Source: Desulfuromonadaceae bacterium UBA6124 (GTDB taxonomy: Bacteria > Desulfobacterota > Desulfuromonadia > Desulfuromonadales > Trichloromonadaceae). Taken from it: a DNA stretch of 6,244 nucleotides. The notes below the pieces were generated by a model that worked only from the letters and a program-made list of their open reading frames with translations, did not search any database and was not told the origin of the DNA. Every line of letters starts with the position of its first letter. Position 1 is the stretch's first letter. The DNA is taken from NCBI GenBank assembly GCA_002423365.1, contig DIVU01000293.1, forward strand, positions 1 through 6,244, written 5' to 3'. The position numbers and the translations under genes were made by a program. Positions 1-5,735 of this stretch are shown in pieces.

Positions 1-128
1 CCGAGGAAACCGAGGAACAACCAGATCAGCAGGCCCCCGCCGGAAGCGGCGCTGGAAGCGGCGAAAGCGGACGTGGCAACGGTCGACAGGACGGCGGTGG
101 CGGCGGCGATGCGGGCGATGGCGTTCAT
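1..128 (-). CDS. Small signal-peptide/membrane protein, partial (C-terminus beyond left edge)
   Basis: Reading leftwards from the ATG at 128-126, 42 codons are open to the window edge. The product begins MNAIARIAAATAVLSTVATS, continues to AFA at about residue 23 (a likely signal peptidase site), then has a Ser/Ala/Gly-rich linker (SSAASGGG) and the start of a hydrophobic segment (LLIWLFLGFL). AAGGAG at 140-135 lies 6 bases before the ATG, which supports this start. The layout (signal peptide, small-residue linker, membrane segment containing FLGF) matches the complete gene next to it at 187-411. The translation start regions are also nearly identical (AAGGAGaACATCATG against AAGGAGcACATCATG). 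I read the two as tandem paralogues in one transcription unit, separated by 58 bases with no visible terminator. I do not recognise the function. The gene is incomplete only because the window ends. Confidence 0.7.
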   Translation of the reverse strand, partial: MNAIARIAAATAVLSTVATSAFAASSAASGGGLLIWLFLGFL

Positions 129-186
129 GATGTTCTCCTTTTTAGTATGAGATCCGTGGGATTCGGGTTCGTTGCGGGTTGTCCGT

Positions 187-411
187 TTAGCGGTGGTTGC
201 CGGCTTCCTTGTTCCCCTTGCCGAAGATGCTCTTGGCGCCGGTGATGAAGAGGGCCAGGCCCGGAAGCAGCTGGGTCGCGATGATCAGGGCGAAGAAGCC
301 CAGAAAGGCGAGGGTCATCAGGCCGAAGCCGGAACCGACGGCGGAGCCGGAAGCAAAAGCGGTAGAAGCCGAGGCGGCGATGAGAATCAGGGTCGAGAGA
401 GTGCGTTTCAT
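187..411 (-). CDS. Small signal-peptide/membrane protein, 74 aa, unknown function
   Basis: The frame is open further upstream (to an ATG at 477), but I choose the ATG at 411-409. It has AAGGAG 6 bases upstream (423-418), it begins with a typical signal peptide (MKRTLSTLILIAASASTAFA), and the longer start would lie upstream of the predicted transcript start. After the AFA cleavage site come a Ser/Gly linker (residues 21-30), one long hydrophobic stretch (about 31-58, GLMTLAFLGFFALIIATQLL then PGLALFITG), and a short basic/polar tail (AKSIFGKGNKEAGNHR). The expected mature form is a one-helix inner-membrane peptide of about 54 residues; which end faces the cytoplasm is not certain. It is followed at 128 by a paralogue and preceded by a sigma-54-like promoter (461-476), so the pair looks like a co-regulated operon. 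No catalytic or binding motif is visible and I do not recognise a named family. Confidence 0.75.
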   Translation of the reverse strand: MKRTLSTLILIAASASTAFASGSAVGSGFGLMTLAFLGFFALIIATQLLPGLALFITGAKSIFGKGNKEAGNHR

Positions 412-460
412 GATGTGCTCCTTTCCAAGTCCGTTGTGCCTTGCTGTTGTCTTTGTATAA

Positions 461-476
461 AGCGAGGAGCATGCCA
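461..476 (-). promoter_or_regulatory. Sigma-54 (-24/-12) promoter candidate for the small membrane-protein genes
   Basis: The minus strand reads TGGCATG-CTCC-TCGCT. The sigma-54 consensus is TGGCACG-N4-TTGCW. The invariant GG and GC are present at the right spacing, with mismatches at one base of each half. Transcription would start near 450, giving a leader of about 39 bases to the ATG at 411. An AT-rich run just upstream (about 484-515) could help DNA bending, but I see no clear activator site. This is a pattern match only. Confidence 0.55.
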
Positions 477-483
477 ATTCTTA

Positions 484-915
484 GAATAAATTTAAAAAAA
501 ATTATAATGTGCCGAAACAACTGGGAATTATTTTGGCTGAAAGTGCTGGGGAGGGATGAAGGCGGAGTTAGGTCGTATGAATAAAATATACTTCTTCTCG
601 TTATCCATTGTTCGTTAAAATGGTTTTAAAATAACTTAAGTATCCGAAATTGATCGATAATAAAGAAAATATGGGGTGTATGTTGACTTTATCCAGGTGA
701 TATGGACGGGCGGGATGTCCTTCAACGGGAGATCGCGGGATGAAAGGGATGGCTTGCGCGGCGTTGCCTGGTGGCACCGGTGGGGCGGGCATGGGGATAT
801 GTGGAAAGGTCATGTACATTTAATGTTTATCATGCATGCATTTTTTGTCTTTGTGGCTGTCGGCGAGCAGGGCGGAAATCTTTGTTTGATCTGAAAAATG
901 CAATGTTGTCGGTAT
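484..915. other. Intergenic region without a convincing gene
   Basis: No coding sequence is supported here. Bases 484-680 are AT-rich, 700-800 are GC-richer, and 800-915 are mixed. Reading frames of about 72 codons exist on both strands, but they overlap each other and lack a good ribosome binding site or recognisable protein. Short palindromes are present: ACTTAAGT near 632-639, ATGTACAT at 812-819 and ATGCATGCAT at 832-841. Two TGTCGG hexamers (858-863 and 907-912) match half of the 17-bp motif found near the PEP-CTERM gene. The region separates divergent transcription units and probably holds activator sites for the flanking sigma-54-like promoters. Confidence 0.5.
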
Positions 916-932
916 CTTGAAATTTATTCAAG
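916..932. promoter_or_regulatory. Inverted repeat next to the aas promoter candidate
   Basis: CTTGAA-ATTTA-TTCAAG is a perfect 6-bp inverted repeat with a 5-base spacer. It ends 3 bases before the -24 element of the sigma-54-like promoter at 936. Its symmetry and position would suit an operator for a dimeric regulator. No specific regulator can be named from the sequence. Confidence 0.3.
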
Positions 933-935
933 GGC

Positions 936-951
936 TGGCACAAACGCTGCT
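936..951 (+). promoter_or_regulatory. Sigma-54 (-24/-12) promoter candidate upstream of the lplT-aas fusion gene
   Basis: The plus strand reads TGGCACA-AACG-CTGCT against TGGCACG-N4-TTGCW. GG and GC are correctly spaced, with one mismatch in each block. Transcription would begin near 962-963, leaving a leader of about 160 bases before the ATG at 1124. The match is good, but sigma-54 control of this phospholipid-repair gene would be unusual, so a sigma-70 promoter elsewhere is not excluded. Confidence 0.45.
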
Positions 952-995
952 ATTTCCTCGAGTATCCACCATGCCACTGGCGGCTCGCACGGCAT

Positions 996-1076
996 GATCC
1001 CTGCCGAAGAAGAAAACTTCCCACGAGGCGGGATCTTCGCCTGAAGCCGCAGGCCGCGCCCGGCGTGTCCGCCGGG
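996..1076 (+). other. Structured leader with two hairpins upstream of lplT-aas
   Basis: Two stems can form in the untranslated leader. The first pairs GATCCC-(T)-GCC at 996-1005 with GGC-GGGATC at 1027-1035, nine pairs with a single bulged T and a 21-base loop. The second pairs CCCGGCG (1059-1065) with CGCCGGG (1070-1076) across a TGTC tetraloop. A smaller alternative stem, CTTC/GAAG (1035-1038 with 1043-1046), competes with the first. No T-run follows the second stem, so it is not an intrinsic terminator. It could affect mRNA stability or start-site access. I match it to no known riboswitch. Confidence 0.35.
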
Positions 1077-1123
1077 AATGTCCGTGACGTTCACCCTCCG
1101 TCGCCCGAATAAGCGAGGAACCC

Positions 1124-4100
1124 ATGCCGACCGTTGAAGACAAACTGCCCCAATCCTTCGCCTGGCTCAACGCCACCCAGTTTCTCGGCGCCCTCAACGA
1201 CAATCTGCTCAAGCTGCTGATCGTCTTCTTCTTGATCTCCCTCAAAGGGCCCGTTTACGCCACCGGGATCGCCGCCACCACTGGCGCCCTGTTCGTGATT
1301 CCCTTTCTGCTCTTCTCGCCGCTGGCCGGGGCGTTGGCCGACAAGCTGAGCAAGAAAACCATCATTTTGGCCATGAAAGGAGCCGAGGTCGGCATCGCCC
1401 TGTTGGCGATCGCGGCTTTCGGCGCGGCCAGCCAAACCGGTCTCTATGCCGTCCTCTTTCTCATGGCGACGCAGAGCGCGCTGTTTGGCCCGTCCAAGTA
1501 CGGCATCGTCCCGGAGCTGGTCGACCGCCGGCAACTGTCGAAAGCCAACAGCCTGCTGGAATCCTTCACCTATCTGGCCATCATCCTTGGCTCGGCCCTG
1601 GCGCCGCTGCTGGTGCGGATGAGCGGTTCCAGCTATCGCACGGCGGCGTTCGCCTGTATCGGCGTTTCCCTGGCCGGTCTCGCCGCCAGCTGGAAGATCG
1701 AAAAAACCGCTCCGGCCAATCGGGAGCGGCAGGTTTCGGCGCGGTTCCTGACCGAAGTGAAAGAGACCTTGGCTGAACTGCGCCAGGACGGCTACCTGCT
1801 GCTGGCCATCCTCGGTTCGGCCTATTTCCTTTTTCTCGGCGCTTTCGCCCAGATCGATCTGATCCCCTTTGGCATGCAGGTTCACGGTCTGAGCCAGGAA
1901 CAGAGCGGCTACCTGTTTCTGGTCGCGGCCCTCGGCATCGGCTGCGGTTCCCTGTTGGCCGGCCGCCTTTCCGGGCGTAACGTCGAGTTCGGCGTGGTGC
2001 CGATCGGCGCCCTGGGGCTGACCGTCAGCGCCATCGGACTTTGGCTGGTTCCGGTCAGCCTCATTCCGCATCTGGGCCTGGTGCTCCTGTTCGGTCTCAG
2101 CGCCGGCCTGTTTATCGTGCCGCTGCACGCCTTCATCCAGTTCCGCGCTCCCCGGGAAAAACTCGGGCGGATTCTCGCCGCCGGCAGTTTTCTCAGCTGG
2201 TGCGGCGTACTGCTGGCCTCGGCCCTGACCTGGCTGCTCGGCAGCCTTGGCATCACCCCGGCCGGCTCGTTCCTGGTGCTCGGCCTGCTGACCCTCGGCC
2301 TGACTCTGGCCTGTCTGTGGATTCTCCCCGATTTTCTGGTGCGCTTTCTGGCCATCCTGGTCATGAAGCTCGGCTACCGCATCGACGTTCACGGCGACCG
2401 CCATGTTCCCGCCGAAGGGCCGGCGCTGCTGGTGGCCAACCACGTTTCCTGGGTCGACGCCCTGCTGCTGCTCGCCACCCAGCAGCGCCGCATCCGCTTC
2501 GTCATGCACGGTGACATCTATGGAATCCGCCTGTTGCAACCGCTGTTCAAACTGATGCAAGTCATTCCGGTTCATCCCGACGGCACGCGCCAGCAGCTGG
2601 TCGACTTCATCAAGACCTCCCGCCAGGCCCTCGCCGACGGGTATCTGGTCTGTATCTTCGCCGAGGGGATGATTACCCGCACCGGCATGTTGCAGGCGTT
2701 CAAAAGCGGTCTCGAAACAATCGTCAAGGGGACCGACCACCCGATCGTCCCGGTTTACATCGGCGGCGCCTGGGGGAGTATCTTCAGCTACGCCCACGGC
2801 AAGCCCCTCGCCAAGCTGCCGACCAGTCTGCCCTATCCGGTTTCCATCGAATTCGGCCAGCCGCTGCCGGCGGCCACACCCGCCGTCGAAGTCCGGCAGG
2901 CGGTGGCAGAGCTGGCCTGCGCCTACTTCGAGCGGCAGCGGGCCCGGCGGACCTCCCTCGCCGAGCTCTTCGTCCGCACCGCGCGCGGCCACTGGCGCCG
3001 GCGGGCCATCGCCGACAGCGGCGGCCAGGCGCTCACCTACGGCCGGACCCTGACCGCCGCCCTGGCCCTGGCCGGACAGCTCAAGACGCGACTCGCCGGT
3101 GAAAAGATGGTCGGCCTGCTGCTGCCGCCGTCGGTCGGCGGCGCCCTGGCCAATCTCGCCCTGCCGCTCCTCGACAAAGTGCCGGTCAACCTCAACTACA
3201 CCGCCTCCGTCGAAGCCGTACACTCGGCCGTCGCCCAGTGCGGCATCGCCACGGTCCTGACCAGCAGGCGCTTCGTCGAGAAGTTTCCGCACCTCAACCT
3301 GCCCGCGCGGACCCTCTTCGTGGAGGATCTGTTGGCCAATCTCACCAAAACCGACCGGCTACGCGCCCTGCTCAAGGCCCGCCTGCTGCCGCTCGGGCTG
3401 CTGCTGAAAGGCGCGCGCCGCCGGGGCAACGAGCCGGCGACGGTCATTTTCTCCTCGGGGAGCACCGGCGAGCCCAAGGGGGTGGTGCTCAGCCAGCACA
3501 ACATCCTCTCGAACCTGGAAGCGATCCGCACCGTCGCGGCCCTGTCCCCGGCCGACAACGTCTGCGGCGCGCTCCCTTTCTTTCACGCCCTCGGCTTCAC
3601 CGCGACCCTGTGGCTGCCGCTGACCAGCGGGTTTTCGGCCGCCTACCACGTCAATCCGATGGACGCCGCCACCATCGCCAAACTGGTGCGCGAAAACCGC
3701 TCGACCCTGCTGTTGACCACGCCGACCTTTCTCGGCGCCTATCTGCGTCGCGCCGAAAAGGCGGATTTCGCCGGCCTGCGCCTGGTGGTGACCGGCGCCG
3801 AAAAGCTGAAAACCCTGCTCGCCGACGCCTTCGCCGAAAAATACGGGGTGCGGCCCCTCGAAGGCTACGGCGCGACCGAGCTGGCGCCGCTGATTACCCT
3901 GAGCCTGCCCGATCTGGAGCGGGACGACGTCAAGCAGCCGGGCCACAAAGCCGGCAGCGTCGGCCGGCCGATCCCCGGCGTGGTGGCGCGGGTGGTCGAT
4001 CCGGACACGCGCGCGCCGCTGCCGGCGGGCCGGCCCGGCCTGATCCTGGTGAAAGGCCCCAATCTCATGACCGGCTACCTCAACCGCCCCGAGCAGACCG

Positions 4101-4510
4101 CCGCGGCCATCGTCGACGGCTGGTACGTCACCGGCGACATCGGTTGTCTCGACGCCGACGGCTTTCTCCACGTCACCGACCGGCTGGCGCGGTTCAGCAA
4201 AATTGGCGGGGAGATGGTGCCACATATCAAGGTCGAGGAAGTTTTCCACCAGGCCCTGGGGCTGGCCGGCAACGCCCTGGCCGTGACTGCGATTCCTGAC
4301 GAAAAGAAGGGGGAGCGGCTGGTGGTGGTCTATACCGAGGAAGCCGGAGAAAAAGAGGATTTGGTGCGGATCGGAAAAGAAAGCGACCTGCCCAACCTGT
4401 GGCGGCCGCAACCGGAACATTTCGTCAAGGTCACGGAGTTGCCCCTGCTGGGCAGCGGCAAGCTGGATCTGCGGGCCTTGCGCAAGCTGGCGGAGGAGAT
4501 CGCGGCATAA
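1124..4510 (+). CDS. aas: LplT-Aas fusion: lysophospholipid flippase / 2-acyl-GPE acyltransferase / acyl-ACP synthetase
   Basis: This 1128-residue protein has three parts. Residues 1 to about 405 form a multi-helix MFS transporter of the LplT type: NDNLLK near 25-30, the MFS loop GALADKLSKK at 69-78, and YGIVPELVDRRQLSKANSLL further on. Residues about 415-610 are a PlsC-type acyltransferase with the NHVSWVD motif (catalytic His440, Asp445), the EGMITRTG block at 514-521 and a VPVYI block. Residues about 620-1128 are an AMP-forming ligase: SSGSTGEPKG at 777-786, GYGATE at 914-919, YVTGD with Asp1005, the hinge DRLARFSKIGGE at 1019-1030 and the catalytic Lys1113 in GSGK. In E. coli LplT (about 397 aa) and Aas (about 719 aa) are separate, and their sum fits this length. 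Known roles: LplT moves lyso-phosphatidylethanolamine inward and Aas re-acylates it using fatty acid activated on ACP. All motifs look intact. The start has GAGG 5 bases upstream (1115-1118). I see no clear intrinsic terminator after the stop. Confidence 0.93.
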   Translation: MPTVEDKLPQSFAWLNATQFLGALNDNLLKLLIVFFLISLKGPVYATGIAATTGALFVIPFLLFSPLAGALADKLSKKTIILAMKGAEVGIALLAIAAFGAASQTGLYAVLFLMATQSALFGPSKYGIVPELVDRRQLSKANSLLESFTYLAIILGSALAPLLVRMSGSSYRTAAFACIGVSLAGLAASWKIEKTAPANRERQVSARFLTEVKETLAELRQDGYLLLAILGSAYFLFLGAFAQIDLIPFGMQVHGLSQEQSGYLFLVAALGIGCGSLLAGRLSGRNVEFGVVPIGALGLTVSAIGLWLVPVSLIPHLGLVLLFGLSAGLFIVPLHAFIQFRAPREKLGRILAAGSFLSWCGVLLASALTWLLGSLGITPAGSFLVLGLLTLGLTLACLWILPDFLVRFLAILVMKLGYRIDVHGDRHVPAEGPALLVANHVSWVDALLLLATQQRRIRFVMHGDIYGIRLLQPLFKLMQVIPVHPDGTRQQLVDFIKTSRQALADGYLVCIFAEGMITRTGMLQAFKSGLETIVKGTDHPIVPVYIGGAWGSIFSYAHGKPLAKLPTSLPYPVSIEFGQPLPAATPAVEVRQAVAELACAYFERQRARRTSLAELFVRTARGHWRRRAIADSGGQALTYGRTLTAALALAGQLKTRLAGEKMVGLLLPPSVGGALANLALPLLDKVPVNLNYTASVEAVHSAVAQCGIATVLTSRRFVEKFPHLNLPARTLFVEDLLANLTKTDRLRALLKARLLPLGLLLKGARRRGNEPATVIFSSGSTGEPKGVVLSQHNILSNLEAIRTVAALSPADNVCGALPFFHALGFTATLWLPLTSGFSAAYHVNPMDAATIAKLVRENRSTLLLTTPTFLGAYLRRAEKADFAGLRLVVTGAEKLKTLLADAFAEKYGVRPLEGYGATELAPLITLSLPDLERDDVKQPGHKAGSVGRPIPGVVARVVDPDTRAPLPAGRPGLILVKGPNLMTGYLNRPEQTAAAIVDGWYVTGDIGCLDADGFLHVTDRLARFSKIGGEMVPHIKVEEVFHQALGLAGNALAVTAIPDEKKGERLVVVYTEEAGEKEDLVRIGKESDLPNLWRPQPEHFVKVTELPLLGSGKLDLRALRKLAEEIAA

Positions 4511-4697
4511 CTCCGGGAAGGAGGATGGAACACGGGGATGAGCAGAATACTTTTGAGTGGTTTGGCCGCTCTTTGGGCAAGCCGGTCGGCACTGTCGCAA
4601 CACCAGTGATCTTAAACAACGAATGGTGCTATTTGCGCCTTTATCGGTGGAACGGCTTTTTGATTTTTGATTAACTTGACATCTTGGAAGCTCGACC

Positions 4698-4730
4698 CCG
4701 TGGCTGCCCCCGTGGCTGCCCGTGGCTGTT
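4698..4730. repeat. Three short tandem copies of CCGTGGCTG
   Basis: CCGTGGCTGCC occurs at 4698-4708 and 4710-4720, and CCGTGGCTGTT at 4720-4730, giving three copies at 12- and 10-base spacing. They lie in non-coding DNA about 190 bases after the lplT-aas stop, at the border between the GC-rich gene and the AT-rich PEP-CTERM segment. No function is evident; slippage debris is the simplest view. Confidence 0.5.
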
Positions 4731-4751
4731 CCTAATGGGTGACCCCGCAGA

Positions 4752-4803
4752 GTCTTTTTGTAAAAATTTCCGACACCCATGTCGGTTCATTTTACAAAAA
4801 GAC
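4752..4803. repeat. 52-bp palindrome made of two head-to-head 17-bp sites
   Basis: The outer arms GTCTTTTTGTAAAA (4752-4765) and TTTTACAAAAAGAC (4790-4803) are perfect 14-bp complements. Inside them CCGACA (4770-4775) pairs with TGTCGG (4780-4785) across a CCCA loop. The palindrome contains two oppositely oriented copies of one 17-bp motif: TGTAAAAATTTCCGACA at 4759-4775 and TGTCGGTTCATTTTACA at 4780-4796. A third copy lies upstream of the PEP-CTERM promoter (5700-5716). The arrangement suits a pair of dimer-binding sites for a sigma-54 activator, or a cruciform/hairpin element. I see no -24/-12 promoter next to this pair on either strand. Its right arm overlaps the terminator of the PEP-CTERM gene. 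Confidence 0.7.
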
Positions 4804-4831
4804 CGGATCCACTATTAAACGGAACCGGTCT
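4795..4831 (-). terminator. Intrinsic terminator of the PEP-CTERM gene
   Basis: On the minus strand AGACCGG-T-TCC (4831-4821) pairs with GGA-T-CCGGTCT (4810-4800), giving ten pairs with one mismatch and a 10-base loop. It is followed directly by TTTTTG-type sequence (4800-4795). A GC-rich stem with a T-run is the classic Rho-independent pattern. It lies about 160 bases past the stop codon of the minus-strand gene ending at 4994. Its T-run is shared with the 52-bp palindrome. Confidence 0.65.
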
Positions 4832-4923
4832 ATTGAAATCAATCTATTTATTAAATTAATTTAATTATATTTTGTAAAAATTCATGAGCCTTCGATTAAG
4901 ATTCAAGAGAGTGCTAACCACTT

Positions 4924-4945
4924 GAAAAGCCTAGATTGGCTTTTC
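4924..4945. other. Hairpin downstream of the PEP-CTERM gene
   Basis: GAAAAGCC (4924-4931) and GGCTTTTC (4938-4945) are perfect 8-bp complements around a 6-base loop. A second overlapping stem, CGAAAAC (4945-4951) with GTTTTCG (4967-4973), lies beside it. Both fall within 70 bases after the PEP-CTERM stop, on the transcript's 3' side. They may protect the 3' end or act as a weak terminator, but neither has a proper T-run outside the stem. Confidence 0.4.
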
Positions 4946-4993
4946 GAAAACGCTGAAGCCTAACTAGTTTTCGTCCTGTTGGGAGCTTTCAGC

Positions 4994-5587
4994 CTAGACG
5001 ACCCTTTTTTTCCTGAGCAACGCTATAAAGCCAAAACCAGCACCTACCAAGAGAAAGGTACCAGGTTCCGGTACGACGTTTACATCTTGAACTTGAGTAG
5101 CACTTGGTACGTTTAAGACATGGAAAACGTAAGAATCATAATAGCCACTCCAGGATTGAAAAGCAATAGGAATCTCATCGTCAAATCGAAAACCATCGCT
5201 AAGCAAGGTGGAATTGTTAAAATTTGGAAACGTTGTTAACGTTATTGTATAGGCACCCGGATTAAGACTTACGGTATAATAAGAATCCCACGTACCATAC
5301 GTATATGGAACATTGTTTGACAACGTAGTTCCATAATTACCTCCATCGTCTTGGAAATAAATGAGATTCCCGGTGGAAGTCCATAAGCCAAGCATTGGAT
5401 CAAACCCACCATCATCCCAAGATGAAGAGAAGAGAGTGACATTCCCTGCTTCAGGCGCAACAAAATTAAAGTAGAGAACGTCGTTGTGATAAGTCAGATT
5501 TCCTGAAAAATCGAAGTCAAGTGCCAAAGCAGGACCATGGAAAAACAAACTGCCGACTAGAACCGAAAACAAAATCCATTTCTTCAT
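4994..5587 (-). CDS. PEP-CTERM sorting-domain secreted protein, 197 aa (DVUA0089-like)
   Basis: The protein begins with a signal peptide (MKKWILFSVLVGSLFFHGPA, likely cut after ALA at 20-22). The mature part is acidic, rich in Tyr/Asn/Gly/Thr and beta-like, with GGFDPMLGLW (60-69), IYFQDDGG (76-83) and LNPGAYTITLT (108-118). These resemble the FDP/DDG pattern of DVUA0089-type PEP-CTERM proteins. The C-terminus is a clear sorting signal: VPEPG at 172-176, a hydrophobic helix (about 177-191), then RKKR. In known systems an exosortase (EpsH/XrtA-like) recognises PEP, and the protein is exported with exopolysaccharide or to the cell surface. The start is supported by AGGAGGT at 5601-5595, 7 bases before the ATG. 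A sigma-54 promoter lies upstream and a terminator downstream, so it looks monocistronic. It is visibly AT-richer than lplT-aas and stands beside transposon debris, which suggests transfer. The exact biological role is unknown. Confidence 0.9.
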   Translation of the reverse strand: MKKWILFSVLVGSLFFHGPALALDFDFSGNLTYHNDVLYFNFVAPEAGNVTLFSSSWDDGGFDPMLGLWTSTGNLIYFQDDGGNYGTTLSNNVPYTYGTWDSYYTVSLNPGAYTITLTTFPNFNNSTLLSDGFRFDDEIPIAFQSWSGYYDSYVFHVLNVPSATQVQDVNVVPEPGTFLLVGAGFGFIALLRKKRVV

Positions 5588-5634
5588 TTCGATTACCTCC
5601 TGTTAGAGTGGTTTTAATTTGCGTATTTTAATTT

Positions 5635-5650
5635 AGCAAAAATCGTGCCA
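5635..5650 (-). promoter_or_regulatory. Sigma-54 promoter of the PEP-CTERM gene
   Basis: The minus strand reads TGGCACG-ATTT-TTGCT, an exact match to the sigma-54 consensus TGGCACG-N4-TTGCW. Transcription should start near 5624, about 37 bases before the ATG at 5587. Sigma-54 promoters need an enhancer-binding activator, and a fitting 17-bp site lies at 5700-5716. PEP-CTERM genes in several bacteria are known to be controlled by RpoN with the PrsK/PrsR two-component system, which agrees with this layout. Confidence 0.88.
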
Positions 5651-5699
5651 TCCATAAGTTGCTGTTATTATAGAATTCTCGCTATTTATCAGGTGTGGA

Positions 5700-5716
5700 T
5701 GTAAATTTTTCCGACA
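5700..5716. promoter_or_regulatory. Likely enhancer-binding (PrsR-type) site upstream of the PEP-CTERM promoter
   Basis: TGTAAATTTTTCCGACA is a 17-bp element with TGT and ACA ends. It is centred roughly 85 bases upstream of the predicted start, a normal position for a sigma-54 activator. It differs at only two positions from the copy at 4759-4775 and shares the TGTAAA...CCGACA frame with the inverted copy at 4780-4796. That the binding protein is PrsR is inference from the PEP-CTERM context; the sequence shows only the repeated motif. Confidence 0.6.
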
Positions 5717-5735
5717 AGTTATCAGCAGTGTCCGG

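Noticed and set aside
412..477. Longer N-terminus for the 74-aa protein starting at ATG 477
   Set aside because: It would put 22 polar residues before a clear signal peptide, lacks a ribosome binding site, and starts within the predicted promoter.
812..841. ATGTACAT and ATGCATGCAT palindromes as operators
   Set aside because: They are short alternating purine-pyrimidine sequences with no promoter beside them; they are noted only as sequence features.
676..894. 72-codon plus-strand frame and overlapping minus-strand frame (601-819) in the intergenic region
   Set aside because: Both lack ribosome binding sites and recognisable sequence, and they overlap each other.
1091..3292. Very long minus-strand open frame (733 codons) opposite lplT-aas
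   Set aside because: It is antisense to a gene with all domain motifs intact, and its low-complexity Gly/Gln/Asp/Arg composition is typical of a shadow frame in GC-rich DNA.
4634..4650. Possible sigma-54 promoter (TGGTGCT...TTTGC) near the orphan palindrome
   Set aside because: The GG-to-GC spacing is two bases too short and the -24 block matches poorly.
4525..4674. 49-codon plus-strand frame just after lplT-aas, starting ATG next to AAGGAGG
   Set aside because: The Shine-Dalgarno-like sequence touches the ATG, leaving no spacer, and the product is not protein-like enough to support. A 23-codon frame from 4539 is even weaker.
4698..4730. CRISPR-like repeats
   Set aside because: Units are only about 9-11 bases with virtually no spacer, so this is a short tandem repeat and not a CRISPR array.
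3359..4780. Minus-strand open frame of 473 codons
   Set aside because: It is antisense to the AMP-ligase domain, has biased composition and no recognisable motif.
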